A DNA stretch of 64,000 nucleotides from Zonotrichia leucophrys gambelii. Its lineage: Eukaryota; Chordata; Aves; Passeriformes; Passerellidae. The notes under the pieces are model-generated. The model worked only from the letters and a program-made list of their open reading frames with translations, had not been told where the DNA came from and did not search any database. This document shows positions 28,301-41,895 of the stretch, one piece after another. The first letter of the stretch is position 1. Every line of letters begins with the position of its first letter. Both the position numbers and the translations under genes were made by a program. The DNA is taken from NCBI RefSeq assembly GCF_028769735.1, contig NC_088171.1:90318912-90382911 (forward strand), read 5' to 3'.

Positions 28301-31300
28301 CAAACACGAAGTTGGACCAGGGACTTGCTGAGGTCTTCTGTAGCCTGTGATAACGTGCATTTCTATATAATATATGCATTGCTTGCTTACAGGAGTCTCA
28401 AACATGCTTTGAATCAGAAAGCAGGAATCCAGCACAGGAAAATTTTGGGGCCTGCTGTCACTTTGAGAATTCATTTGACTCTGAAAATTATCATTTGAAT
28501 ATCAGCAGCAGAGAATTCCTTAGAAATGGTGCAGTAATCTCTGCATACAGTCCTTCTGCATGGACCACGCTAACATCAAGTGCCCTACTGACCATTATTG
28601 GGTATCATTATAGTCGGCCATGGTTAAAAAGTTTCTGATTATTTCCCACAATATAAAAGAAACTTTTGATCTTTTCTCTTGGTTCAGATAATATTTAACT
28701 CTACATGAAATGCTTACTCAGCTGCTAAATAAAGTACTTTTCTGAGTGAGTAAACATAGCAGAATCTGACTCAGAGCAAATTATTTATTTAATACACTAA
28801 GCCCTACTTTCTGTTCACAAATTTTTCCTTGAAACGAACGTACAGCAGTTAAGACAGAGCTACTGCCTCTTTTCTGGTGGTGTTTGAGTTCTTCTTGTCT
28901 CCCCAGTTGGTTAATGATAAATGAACCACCTGACAGATGGTTCTGCATGCAAGCCTCCTCATCAGTAGGGGCTGGGGCATTTCAAGGAAGGTTTGGCATC
29001 CACCTGGTTCCTTACCAGTGCTATTATTATAATTTGCAGCTATTTGTAGTAGAGAGCAGATCATCTTTGTTTGCTGAAAAACAACCACATGGGAAGAAGA
29101 CTGGCGTTTGCCAGGTTCTGCAAATGAAAACTGGTAACACAGACACTGGGTCAGAGAGGAGGGTTGTGAGGAGGATGTGCTTCTGTTTTCCCCACAGTCC
29201 TTGGTGAAAACACAGGATTCAAGAGTAACCAGCACAATTCGGTATCACAAATTCACTTGAGGGCTTATTAAAAATATAAGTCCTTTGTTTGTGAAACTAA
29301 GAGACTCTCCAGCAGCATAATGCTTAATTTTCTTTTGTCAAGGTCCTGATGTCAAGTGCTTGGTAGAAAAATACAAGACTTTTTGGAAATATGTTCCTGG
29401 GATTTTATTAGATAAGTGAAATATAAATTCATAATTTATTGGAGATCATGTGGTACAGTTCCACCATCCTAAATACAATATTTAAAATTTCATATTAATC
29501 TAATCTCTCTGCTCATACCTTATTATTTCTTAGATGCTGACAACACAAAAAAAATCACCATCTATAACATGAAGTCTTCCTGCATGAATGACAGACACAG
29601 TGAAGGCAAATCACACCGGAAAAACAGGGAAAATTGTCATATTTATCTTTTAATATATTTTAATACCTCATTTCTTATTGATGTAATGGAACTAAACAAC
29701 AAACTCTCTGCAAAGAAATAGCTCACCTCCTGACACTTTCATTACTTCCAATCATATAAAAGGAAAATAAAATAAATTAGTTTTTTATGTGCCCTTAGTA
29801 TCGGACAATGTTGCCGTTATTTAAGCAGAAGATGTATTGAAAGCCATAACTGGGGGTCTTGTGAGATTACCTTGTGCACCACAGCTCAGCAGCATAGCCC
29901 AGTACAACCAGTCCTGTGTAAAGCAATCCTGTGAGTCACAGAAATTGTGCTTCCTTCTCGCCTCACTGCAGAGGCATTAGACTACTGCTAATGTTTCCAT
30001 CTTACCCCAGTAATGGCTCTACTTCAGCTGTGAAGCCTGAAGGTATAGAACTGAAATTTTTGTGGGAGCATCCTAGGTAAATAAATAATGGGTTCAAATC
30101 TTCACTCACACTTCCTTGGAGTACTGCAGAAAAATTCAGGATCGCTGTCCATATATAATCAATGTCGCATTGTCAGTGGCATCAGATAACACTGTGTAGC
30201 TGTAGACTCATCTTTTTCTTTAAACAACATAATTGCAGTCTTAGGTCCTAAAACATTATAATTCTGTGGGAAAACTGCAGAAATTCTTAAACACCCAGCA
30301 TCTCTTCTAGTGGGATAGAGAGTTGAAGTCCTGGTTTTGGACAGGACCTGTTGAATACTTTGGTTACAGTGAAATTTACATTGTAGAACAGAGATGACTT
30401 TTTTTATCTAGCCTGTCTTTTTGGACTGTTAGCAAAGGACAGGAACATGCTATTTGCAGCATCAGAAATTTTTTTCTGAGAAGCTTGACCAGAAATATAT
30501 GGGGTCCCATGTGAACTTATGCACAACATTGCTTTTACATGTAACTAGTCATGAGGACATGATGACTAGCTAATGTCCATTAAGAACTGCCTGGTAAAGA
30601 GAGATGGAATTCAGTGGTGGTATTTTGCATTGTGTGAGATTGCCTGCAGGTACTGTGGAGTCAACCTCAGGCCAAATTATAAACATTGTTAGAGCTGTGT
30701 TTTTCTGTAGTCTTGCAGTGCTCTTCTTTTTGTTTGTAAGCCACATGAAGAAAATCTTTGGCTTCCCATGATGTAAGATCACTTCATATCAAATAGATTA
30801 ATGCTAGCCAGAGCACTACATGTTTATACCACAGTTTTCTCTGAGGCAATATCTTTCCTCTAATTACAGCAAAAGGACATCCCCACAATCAGAGCCCAGG
30901 GTTACAGTATGGTGACCATTCCTGTTAAGCCATCTGAGAGATGACTAATAACTCCAGTGAGATGAAAAGCAAGGCTCAATGCTCTAGGAGTTAATCTTAA
31001 AAGATTTCTTTTTTTTTTAATCACTATTATCTTTCAGGCAGTTGGTGGTTTGAGTGTTTTGTAATAATGACAAGATCCAGGGGTCAACAACCTCTGCCAA
31101 GCCCTAAGACTGACTCACAAGCCAATTTTGCACTGGTATCTTTCCACAGTTTTCAGTGGAATTCTCAAAACATGAATGTATGTCGATAGGGTCGTGCTAA
31201 AAATCTATGAGAAGGAATAAGGCTAACAATTTATCTCCAGTCACCATAATAACTACAATAAGAAAGGTGTTTGTTGACTTAACATAGAATCTAAGGAAAC

Positions 31301-33120
31301 AAATATTAATTTTTACAATCAAACAGTTTTATATCTATTACTTGTGTTCACTTTTTAGCAAGCTGGAGGCAAAATAAAGCAATTAAACTTCTAGGGACTA
31401 TCATGATTTAAATGCCCTGGAATTTTAGCTCACTATTCCTATTTTCTTGGTAACCACTGTTATAAAAGAAACAATCCATGCTAGAATTTATTGCTGTAAT
31501 TTATATTAGGCAAGGATTTGTGATCCTTGAAATTCCCTGCTGTCTGATTTACAGTACTCTTTTTCACTGTATCGTCCTTAATTTTATGTAATCAACATTT
31601 GAAAGGTTTCCTGTTATAGCTGCTGCCATACCAAACTGAGGTTATTTATCTAGTCAGAATGTTTGCTCTTTGCAGTGTATTTTGTATATGCTAAGACTCA
31701 CAATACTATATAATTACTTGCTTGCTTGTCTGATCTTTTGATCAAGTCTCTGAGACATTATTGAGCTTTAGCAATCAATAGAATTTCAGGTGTCCAACAG
31801 CCACTTAGCGATTTGTGAATATTGAGTGTTGGTGTATGTATCCCAGATGCAAAGCAGCCAGCATGTTTATCTAATTCTTTATTTGATTTCAAAGACAGCT
31901 GTTGAAAACCTTTCATACACACAATTATCTTCTTTCATTTGAGCATGGCAGTAACTATGCAAATATCTCCATTTGTGTGGTTTTAATAACTGAACTATTC
32001 TTTTCCATATGTACTTGTTTTCTGCTTGTTCCAGATAGAAACGGGGTAGGTTTTAAAGTGTAGTGTTGCTGTGGATTTCTGTTACATTTAAAGTGCTTTT
32101 TTTATGTTTTGCTATTTTGAATCCTCCTCGTTCTTCAAGCACAACGTGTATTGCGTGATGTGAGGATAAACTGCTTCAGTAAATCCCATTATTCTGAAGA
32201 ACAATAAAAATAACAAGTTGGTGACACTGAAACAGTGATAAATAACATTTCTTATTTCCTTACGCTTTTAGAATCTCATTCTTGCACTTCTGAATCAACT
32301 CTAGCTCCCAGAGCTGTCAAACTAGGAGAGCACTACCTGTGTTGTTTTTGTCAAAGAAAATTATGTTATTGAACACTGTAATTTGTTAAATTCCAAATCT
32401 TATTTAGACAATTAGTTCAACCTGTGTTATCTCTGAACACGTAACTGAAAAAATAAATGAACAGTGCATACAAAACACACCCACGGCTCCCAAAACAAAG
32501 AGGACCTTATTCAGGGAGATGTTATTTGAAGATAAGAACAACACTCTGGCATCCTGCCTCTCCCCATAATGCCATTAAACCAATCTTCTGTGACAGCTTT
32601 GATGGTTGAGGGTCCCTGAGTTCCTAGAGGTAAGTAGGCTGGAGGACAGTATTTTTTCTTGCAGGTAGACAGAAAACCCCAAAGACAACTTGTAGGATAA
32701 ATACATTTTAAATGGTCCTCATAATGACTGCAGTCACCATGATTAGAGTTGTTAATCCACAATAAGGCTGATTTTACCCATTTATTCCTTCCTAGAAGCT
32801 AGGAACAAGAACACAGAGTAAAAAAGTCAACAGGTTTGGCATAAGGTCAAGACAAACTCTTTAACCCAAGGTTCAAAATTTGAATTTTCACTCACATTAC
32901 AAGAACAGGAAAGACAAAATCAAGTGAAAGATCAAGACAAAGAGAACAAGCAATCAATCCTCAGTTCCTTCTGTAAGATATATGGAAATGGACATATTGA
33001 ACATAAATATTTAACATTCATATTTTCATTTCCAAATAGACTCTAGCTGAATAGGAAAGGAATCAGGAGATGGGATAGAAGAAATCAGGAGAACATTTAT
33101 AAGAACTTCTTTTGCCTTAA
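28301..33120. other. AT-rich intergenic DNA with possible regulatory blocks
   Basis: No gene is supported. A 128-codon frame on - (28849-29235) overlaps a 107-codon frame on + (28884-29207); neither has a recognisable domain or bias. The 31.6-32.3 kb segment is repeat-free and motif-rich and is listed separately. Confidence 0.6.
31610..32240. promoter_or_regulatory. Candidate conserved regulatory block with POU octamer
   Basis: This long repeat-free stretch has an exact ATGCAAAT at 31957-31964, several TAATTA/ATTATC and TTATCT (GATA-like) motifs, and AACAATAAAAATAACA. Octamers also occur elsewhere in the window at about chance frequency, so the motif alone proves little. Enhancer function is inferred. 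Confidence 0.25.
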
Positions 33121-33270
33121 ACAAATTAAAGGTGACTGACAGTAGGTGGCCTACTGCAGGGTGCATTTTCACAAGCCTGTGCAGCAGGCAGAAGTAGAGA
33201 GAGTGAAAACATCATCCTCCTGCTATCCATAAAAGCACTGCCATCAGCTTCATCCGAATGGGAGCCCATT

Positions 33271-33918
33271 GTGCTTTCCTCTGTCCAGCCTGGTTGGTTG
33301 CCTCAGCATGAGCCAGAGGGACTTTCTTTGCATCCTTCCTTCTGTCTGATACTGCCCCTTCCAGCTAAGATCCACCTCCTAGTGCTGCTCTCTGATTACT
33401 GGTCAGTCTCCATCCCGTGGGCTGATCAAGGCCCTAAGGGCACTTGTAGGTTTTGGGCGCACAGCCCTGCACGGGTGCCCACACACACCGGGCTCTGCTC
33501 CCGTCAGCCTGGGGCCATTGCTTCACAGAGCTGTGTTGTGAGCGTGCCAGTCTCACAGTGCCAGTGTCACAGCCATGCCCAGCTGTGCAGTCTGCTGGAC
33601 TGGTCTCAGATCCACAGACTGACTTCCCATACTGACCTCAGACCTGTCACCAAACTCCAGGTCCTGTCTGGTGGTCACCAGGCCCAGAAAGACCCTGGCT
33701 TCTGGAACAAGACTGGATTTACATTCCTGGACTTGCATCATCACCAAATAATGCCAAGTGTCCTGAACTCTCAAGTGGCCCCTTTGCCACTTCTAGATCC
33801 TGGAAATGGTGCAACAGAATCCTGGCTGGCAAGTCCCTGCCCTGCTGCTGTGTGTCACCCATCTGATGAACCAACTACCTGTGACTCAGGGTGGTGGACA
33901 AGTCTTATGTTGTCTTAA
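33271..33918 (+). other. GC-richer patch with a 215-codon open frame, unrecognised
   Basis: An open frame of 215 codons lies in a locally GC-richer patch inside AT-rich desert. The predicted peptide is rich in Ser, Pro, His, Cys and Gln, shows no domain, signal peptide or conserved motif I know, and overlaps frames on both strands. No promoter, splice structure or polyadenylation signal can be tied to it. It may be a decayed repeat (for example an LTR) or chance. I do not call it a gene. Confidence 0.3.
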
Positions 33919-34079
33919 GCATTCCTCAGTTCCAAAATTTCACAGAAGGACCCTCTGCAGCCCAGTCCACTACCAGCTTTTCAGGTAAAGGCACAAAGTA
34001 GATGGAGGCTGAAGAACTGGCTGGTGTTTCTTCCAGAGGAAGCCAGCTCGCGTGGGTGCAGAGTCCTGCTGAGATGTCC

Positions 34080-34965
34080 TTCAGCTTGTGGACCTAAAGA
34101 GATCACAGAGAAAGGAGGATGGATACATTTAAATTAGGGATGGGAATATAGAGGGTAAAGCAAAAGGAAGTTCTTCTAAGACTTTTTTTACTCTTGCAGT
34201 CCATAAATCAGGTCTGGGACTTTTCTGTGACTTTAGTCTTATCACAAAAATGTAGGAAAAGTAATTCACCTCCAACTACTACACCTGCTTGTACAGTTTA
34301 AATTAATACCAGGAACACTGCAAATCCCACTTCACAATGCCTTTCAGTATTCAAGACTGAATTAAAGGCCTTCATTGTTTAGGAGGATTATTTCATTGCC
34401 TTCCCTGACTTCAAAGAAATAAGAATCTTCACTCACTTTTCTATTGATCCCTGTTGATCAGATTAACTTTGTTTTGGATTCCTACAGAAACAAAAGAGAA
34501 ATAGAAATGTTGTGAACACTTGATGTGTACAGTTTTGTTCAGTTCATGATTCTACTACCTATTACAAAGATAATTATTGGTTAGACAAAGAAAGAATAAA
34601 GGAATTACTGTAAATTATGTTCAGCAAATACCAACAGTTTAAGCAATTACAAAATTATGGAATATTTCATAATGACATGTAATTACAGTTAATTCCACAA
34701 TTAAAATTATATCTTTTATTTAGCAGCACTTGTTCTTTCATAAATAAGAATAATAATTAGGATTAAGAAAGGTCAAAGAATGCTTCTATTTCAACACTAC
34801 AAAATGCATTTCAAGCCATTCCTGTTCTTCTCATGTACTTCACATTCTATGACTTTGGTCTTTGTTATTTGGTAATCTTATACAAAATAACGTAAGATTA
34901 TTCTGTATCATCAAAAATAGACAGAGTCCTTCATTTGGAGTCTCACAAGTGCTAATTAAAGAAGA
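34080..34965. other. AT-rich intergenic DNA
   Basis: No gene, repeat or clear structure is seen. ATTA-type motifs are frequent at 34550-34760, as expected for AT-rich DNA. Confidence 0.6.
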
Positions 34966-35620
34966 AACACAGAATCATTTAGGTGGAAAAGGTGCTTAAC
35001 ATCTTCATGTCCAGTCATTAGCACTGCCAAGTCTGCCACTAAACCATGTCCCTAAGCACCACATCTAGACCTCTTTAAAATACCTCGTGGTCCAATAACT
35101 TCCCAGGGCAGCCTGTACCAATGCTTGACAATTGTTTCAGTGAAGAAATTACTCCTAATATCCCATCTACACTTTCCCTGTCACAACCTGAATATTTCCT
35201 CATCTTATCCCCTGTTGTTTGGGAGAAGAGACTGACACCCACTCCACTAATACAACTACTTCCTTCTTACTGGCTGCACTCACGTTATTACTGCTCATTA
35301 TGAAGTTGGTCTCATTCACTGCAGTACTGATTGCTGCTGGCTCATATCCCCTCTGCTGTCCACTGGGGCCATCAGGTCCTATTTTATAAAGCTGCCTTTC
35401 AAAAAATTGATGCTAAGATTGGATGGAAGGAGAATGGCTTCTCATACCAGGGCCAGGTCTCTACATTCTGTGCTGAGTCTCATGACATTTCTGCTGGATT
35501 TTCTCCAGCCTACCTATGCCCTTCTGAAAACAGTCTGCCTTCCAGGGAAAGAGCCACTCCCACCCAATGTGGCACTCCCATCCTGCTGGGTTACACTCTG
35601 TCCTACCTCCTAGGTTAGTA
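34966..35620 (-). mobile_element. CR1 LINE fragment, - orientation
   Basis: It begins ACACAGAATCATTTAGGTGG (CR1 tail in reverse). Reverse-complement CR1 follows (CCACTAAACCATGTCCCTAA, AGGGCAGCCTGTACCAATGC, GTGAAGAAATTACTCCTAAT). Upstream CR1 sequence is traceable to about 35620. It is 5' truncated and frame-broken. Confidence 0.85.
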
Positions 35621-37389
35621 AGAGACAGTATGGATTCCCACATGAGCTGCTGAGGGGCCTCACCAGAAAATGCCCCTCAGCAGGACTTTCCTCACTTCTC
35701 AGGCTCAGGTCCTGAACTGGAGAGCCATCCTCACTGTGTCTTCACCTACCTCTTCATGCCCTTGGCTGCATCCCCACATGTCCCATGAATTTATCAAGCT
35801 GGTTGAAGTTATCCTTTTGGTGGTGTTAAACACATTTTATTTTATTTCTCACATGTATTACCTCATTTCTACTCCTGCCAAGTAAATTTAAACAGCTGTG
35901 AAAAAAAAAACAAACAAAAAAAGTGTTCAAAAATGTATGTGTTTGAATTATCATTCTTACTATTGGGGAAACTGTGCAAGTGCTACATGCATGGAAGCAT
36001 GATGTCCAGTTAAACACACATACACTAATATTGTTTCCTTACACTGTGAGCAGTCAGAAGACAAACTGTAAAGTTGCTTTATATCAGCTCTAGCTGAAGA
36101 TCAGATTGCATCCACAGGCCACCATTTTTACCATAAACAGTTCCTATTAACAAGCAACTGTTAGGAATGCAAAAGCAAAAGCAAACAAATGCAGAAATGC
36201 TTTTAACTCTTGCATACATACATGTTCTCCCAAGTGTAAGTTTTAGTGAAGTGAAAAGGATAACATAATTAGTCACACAATTAGAGTTACATGAGGAGTT
36301 ACCTGAGTTCCTAATTGCTTAAACTTATAATTTTTAAGCAGAATAAGTACATCAGTGGAAAATGGACTATTTTTTTTTAATTTATTAATTATTGCTTAGG
36401 CTTTAGGGTCCTAGATGAAATAGGCATTATATGAACATGCAGAAAGTCAATCCCTTCTCTGAAATATTTTTCAACGACAAAGTACAGAAAAACATGATGA
36501 ATATAAGGATGTTGTTTTCAGTAAAAACTGAAAGAGCAAGAGTGGTTTTACTGTAGGATCAAACAGGAAGCTGACAAGATTGAGACAAGAAAGATGGACA
36601 AATACAAGCATGGAATATGGAGACAAAAGAAAAATGGTGGTGATTAATGGGCAAAGATGAGAAACAAGATGAGAAGACCTAAAAAAGAAGGATGAAAAAT
36701 AAAGTATACTGAGTTTGGAAAGAAAGATGGGTACCCTAAAGAAAGTAACTAGTAGGTTCCAACTTTCATATATCAGCACATCATTAATAGCTTTGTTGTT
36801 CAGTGGAGACACAGAAGTCCAATGGCCTTCTCAACATGGAGCGTTTTCTTCCTCCAAGAAGGGCTATTCTGCTGTTTCTGTGTCCTACCAAATGAGAATA
36901 ATTTGGCTGTCCTGTTCTCAGACTCCAAGGACTGTTCTTCAGTCACAAAGTCTCACAGCTAAAAAAATGACAGTGAAATTGAAATGTCAAAGGTTCTTGA
37001 CCACAGCTTCTTTTATATCAAGTATTGCAGCCTCTGCTAAAGAAGTCCTTTTTAATGCCTGTAGAGTTTATCTTCGTTTAAAGGAGTGTATAAACTTGCA
37101 GCAATGTAAAAAATTCTCTGTGCAAAGCAAACCTCTGTGCAGGTGAAAATCTGTTATATTAACACAGAAGTTGGCTCAGCTATGGAGTAGCACTGCATTA
37201 TGGGGAAACTTCCCAACAGGTCCCAAGATGGACTCATGAAGTGGGGATTAGTCAGAGCACCAATCAATACCTGAAGAGATTATTTTATTTGAAATAAATG
37301 AACTGGTATTTATCACTCTGTGAAACAGCAAATAGTTTAGACCAAGTAAATAATGTGAAGTAGAAGGAAATTGCAGAGAGCGGGCTTTG

Positions 37390-37650
37390 TAAGGATTGCA
37401 AGATTATTGTGAGTTACGCTGGCAGCATCTACTACATCAATGCAACTGCACCAAGACTGCTTCCACGAAGCATTAGAATTATTAAGCTTAGCATAGAAAT
37501 GTTTATGGCAACACTGTTCTGGGTTAGTGCAATTACAGCAGTGATGCCAGCACAGTATGAGCTACTGCAAATGCTTGTTGGCCTGAGATGGGGTGAGAGA
37601 GAGATCAAAACCTTCTGTGAACTACTGAATTGTTGTTGCCTAACTCTGTG
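37390..37650. promoter_or_regulatory. Candidate conserved regulatory block
   Basis: This block is non-repetitive, of balanced composition and free of long A/T runs. It contains ATTAGAATTATTAAGC, GCAATTACAGCA and repeated CAGCA/TGCTG-type words. It stays open on both strands for more than 200 bases, which often happens in conserved non-coding DNA. No alignment was possible. Confidence 0.25.
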
Positions 37651-39499
37651 ACCCTCATGGAAAACCTGAGGAAACAAATAAAAGGTGAAACAGAAAATGG
37701 GCATTTCCTTGTCCGTTATCACCCCAGCACTAGGGGTGCTATTGATATGACCTATTACTTTCCTGGCCTTCAAAACATCTGCTTGGATTAGTATCTGTCT
37801 TTGAGTATCGTGTAATATTAAAAAAGCATCCAGGTGTTAAATATTTGAACTTACAGACATAGGTGGACACAATAAAAATACTTCAGGCCCCACTATCTAC
37901 ACCCAAGCTAACAGATATTTTTACTCCACCAGTAGTCTCTTTAATTTGAGGTACAGAGTATACTGAATAAGTAGTTCCTTGCATGTTTTCCCTTTGCATG
38001 TAGTAATCAACCCCAAAAGGCTTCCAGCTGCTAAACTGAGGGTCTTAATTTGGGCCTGTTGTGTTTATGAAGGCTCATAATTCTTCACTGTTCTTAATAA
38101 TGTCTGTAAGTCTCTGAGCATCATGACTTAGTCTTCTAAAATTTATTTTTCTGTGTCCAATGCAAAACATATGAGGAAACAGCAGAATACACATATTGCA
38201 TAAAATGTCTTGTAAATTGAAGCAGTATAGTTATACATAAAAAAATTAACAGTGAATGTGATATTATCATTATTATTTGAATATTCTCAAGCCCAGCAAA
38301 AAAACCCCAAAATTGCCACCTTTGACAGGGAACTGTCATGCATAAGTAAAATGAAACATATGGGATGGGGAACTGCAGTTTTGAACTGCAGTGAATCAAT
38401 ATAATAAATTCAGTGGTAATTTCTAGAGTACAATGGTGCAGCTCATAATTGCACACCAAGGTCTACAAATTGCCACAGTGATTTAACTACCACAAGATTT
38501 TCAACCCTAAAAAATAGTTTTTTAAGTTCTCTGTTTCTTATAGTATCTAGACAAATAATTCAGCGGAGGACATGATTAATTTGCTGTTAAAAAGTCATAT
38601 TATTAGCCCACTAGTTTGTTTAAGAACAACATACGAGGGATTTTCTTATAATAAGGTGTTTAATGGATGTATTTCCACTTCATTATTATTATTTTATTAA
38701 ATCCACTTTATTTCTGCTCTCACCGTTATCCTGTTGCAATGCTTTCAATGGGCCAGTGCTGTTTGATACAGGTCAAGCTCAAACTGTCCTGCCATTCAAA
38801 TATAATCTGGAGTTGTTAGAAAGAAAAGATATAAAAGATATGGGCCTCATAGAATTTAGCATATTAGTGTAGAAGAAAGAAACAAAAGGAGAAAGGTAAT
38901 TACATTTTAGTAAGCCTAAAGTAAAAAACGTAGGCAAGTGTAAAAATGCATAAAAATATACAGTCTTATTTGAGTGCAAAAATCTTGCCTGGGTCAACAC
39001 TGGGCATTAAAACTCTAAGCATCAGTTTGCACCTGTCCTTAAAATGCAGTCCAAACAATCTTATTGAAAAGTGTTATTGGATAAAACAAAGAGTCGTCAT
39101 TAAAATGCAGCACACATCAATGGATACATAAATCAATTATAATAGCAAAAAGAGTGACTATACATCTAAGGAAAAAGAAACCAAAGAGAGAAAACACACC
39201 AACTGCTACTAATGCTGCAGTGTTAGAAGAAAGCTATAGAAGAGATAGAATGACATTGTAAATTACTCTGTTTATTGAATATTAAAAAGAATCTGAGAAC
39301 CTTTGGTGAGGAATTTTAATTCAATAAGTTCTAGTCTAAGATTTATTTAACAGTTTGTCCTACCACAACTACATGATTGAAATTATACAGCTGTAGTTTA
39401 TCTGTAAAAATACAGTGAAAATACTTAGATGATCCAAAGAGGGTAAGAATAAAAGCACACAGTTAAATATGATCTGATAATGTGGGTATTTGTTTATAA

Positions 39500-39745
39500 A
39501 AAATAATGGAATAAACTACATTATGTAGCTGTGCTGTGGCAACTGCACTTGTAACTTTAAGGAAAGCATAGGTCCTCAAGAATTAAAATGCCAGGCCTGT
39601 AGATCTATAACTCCCATAATATCCTGAAGTCATTACAAACATTTCAGCGAGGGTGCCAGTTGATTCTAATAACAGTGTGTGCAAATGACACACAGTAGAG
39701 GAGACCAACATATTTATGTGACTATAAACAATGAAATGTTGTGAT
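39500..39745. promoter_or_regulatory. Candidate conserved regulatory block
   Basis: This repeat-free segment contains TTGATTCTAATAACAG, GTGTGCAAATGACACAC, and SOX-like AACAATG (39728-39734) and TTGTGATAATTT motifs close together. Its texture resembles a developmental enhancer. Function and conservation are inferred. Confidence 0.25.
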
Positions 39746-40119
39746 AATTTCGCTCTAAGATCTGAAAATGACCATGATCTGTGCTTTGAATATATTACAC
39801 ATTTTTAATGTAATCATGAGGTTTGAGGTTTTCTGAAGTCAATATCCAGGCTACTCTTGGGTTCAGCACTTGATATATTTATCTTAAAGTGCAAAATGGT
39901 CATCGAACATTTCTGGCACCCTGAAGCAGGAGTTGGGGTGCTGGTGAGCTGGTAAGCCCCACTGCTCCCCCAGCAATAGCAGCTATTGCAACCCGAAAAC
40001 AGCTTCACTTCACCAGACCTCCAAAACTCATTTAAAAAATTAGGAGGACCCCTGCCCTTAAATGGAAATCAGGGAACAGCAGTGACTGAGGCTCGTTCTC
40101 ACCACTGCTTTCCTGCTGA

Positions 40120-40460
40120 TGTTCAGACCACCCCAGACCACCGGCCTTGGACCCCCAGGCCGAGAGGGGCCTTCCTCGCCTCCCTGAACCGCTGGGAGTA
40201 AGTTTCGCACAGCTCAAGCTGCTGAGGGTTTGAGCAGGTGTGCCTGCAGCAGTGCGAGCAGCTCTGGAAAACCTGGAAAACACCTTCGGCGACAAAACGG
40301 GCGCAGGAGCGCAGTGAGGGCCCTGCGGGCCCGGAGGTGTGGCCGAGCCGCACAGCACGGCCGGCAGCTCGCTGCCCTCGCCACCTCGCCCCCACATGGC
40401 CACCTGGGGCCAAGGGGGACCGGGAGAGAATGCCCTGCCGAGCAGACAAGTTTGATGTTT
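40120..40460. promoter_or_regulatory. CpG island (about 9 kb upstream of IRX1)
   Basis: A dense run of CpG dinucleotides and GC-box-like words marks an abrupt change from the AT-rich desert. Several frames stay open on both strands only because stop codons are rare at this composition. It could be a promoter of a non-coding transcript or a Polycomb-bound island; nothing in the sequence decides. Confidence 0.6.
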
Positions 40461-41529
40461 GATCCGTGGGTATTTCTGCTGCTCTGGCCCTGGTTGTTGG
40501 GCTCATCCACGCTCATGGGCTAATGAATGGCACTGGCCTTCGCTGCAGGACTGCATGAGTGGGAGCTTCACTGCCACCCATTAGGGACTCCCAAGGATGG
40601 CTGCGTCTCGAAATGGTGCCTGAACATTGCTCAAGCTTTGTTTTAAGCTTGCACCTACTTTTACCCTCCCTGCCCATGCTTAGGGTATACGCATGCACCC
40701 CTTTCCTTCTTGCTGGTGTTTATCAAACAGAAATGCTTGGAAGGTTCTTCCCTACCAAAGGAAGGTAAGGAAGAAATACCTCTTTCACATTAGGCATCCC
40801 CAGGCCACCTTCCCCACCTCCGGAGATACCTTTTAATGTCTGTTCTCTGATCTAACAGAGATCTAGCTTCCTGCGTGGTGCCAGAGCATCACTGCTGGGG
40901 CAGCAAGGGAAGGAGAGGTCGATCTGACCCCTTGCTGCTCCTTGCACTCCAGTTCAGGCCCTGCCGATGGCCTCCTTGTGTTCGGGGAAGGGGGATGGAC
41001 AGACAGGAAGTTCTCGGTCCAAGTGACAAGTGGCCACCCAGTGACACTTTAGAGAGGACCCACTGTCAAACCATAGAGATGATTGCCAGTGCAGAAGCAA
41101 ACAAACCAACCAACCAAAATTTTTTTGACCTAGTTTCTCTGCATCAGGCAGTAGAATACATCAAGGAGAACTTCCCATTATTGAATAAGTTTTTAAAAAG
41201 GGGGAATAAAAGGGGGAAAAAAGGGTTTTTTCTGTTTTTAATTTTTTTTTCTGGGCCAGTTAATGCCCGAGTTCTGGTGTTTTCAGATGAGTCTTCCAAC
41301 AGGTGTTGCAGCACTGGATGCGTTGTATTTTTAAAACAAACAATGCGAGTAGCTGGAAAACTTGGGAACCGAGGAGAAAGGTCAAGGGCAGAGGCTGGCC
41401 AGTTTTTGTTGCCACGGCTGAAGAAGCATAAATAATCAAAGGACTATGATTAGTTGCACTGACCTTAAGACTAGGGGGAAACTGAGAGAGGAAAAAAAAA
41501 ATAGATGAGGACTGTTTTGTAGCTTGCCC

Positions 41530-41895
41530 CGCACTGACATCTTCCTGCTCCCGACCAGGACCTCTCCCAGACGCGGCGCTGAGAAAAAGGGACAGCAGCC
41601 CTGCGGAGCAGCTCCGATCCCGGCGGCTGCCGGAGATGTTCCGCAGGGCGCGGAGCGCCGCGCAGCCCCTCCACCGACTGCGGCCGGGCGGCCTCACCGC
41701 CCTTCGCCGGATGGCGCCGGCTCCTCGCCTCGCAATGCAGCCGGCCGGGCCGTCCGTGCCCGTCCCTCCCTCGCCCCCACGCCCGCCGGAGAGGCGCGGA
41801 GCGGCGCGGAGAGGCGCGTTACTTACGCGAGTCGGCGGCGGCGGGCTCTGCAAGGCTCCCGCTGGGAGTGGAAGGAACCCCTCATCATAGCGTGC
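41530..41895. promoter_or_regulatory. CpG island with a minus-strand GTAAGT donor at its edge
   Basis: Very CpG-dense. On the minus strand a perfect GTAAGT occurs at 41826-41821, at the island's edge, preceded by a 5'-exon-like GC-rich stretch. That would suit the first exon of a divergent non-coding transcript. No second exon can be identified, so the transcript is hypothetical. Confidence 0.5.

Larger units (their letters stand above)
35621..39930. other. AT-rich intergenic DNA with possible regulatory blocks
   Basis: No gene is supported. The 143-codon frame at 36715-37146 (+) and the 113-codon frames at 36471-36812 (-) and 37432-37773 (-) have no recognisable domain. Two repeat-free blocks at 37.4 and 39.5 kb are listed separately. 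Confidence 0.6.

Noticed and set aside
40032..41853. Frames of 100-197 codons on both strands in the 40-42 kb islands
   Set aside because: Composition-driven, overlapping on both strands, with no motif.
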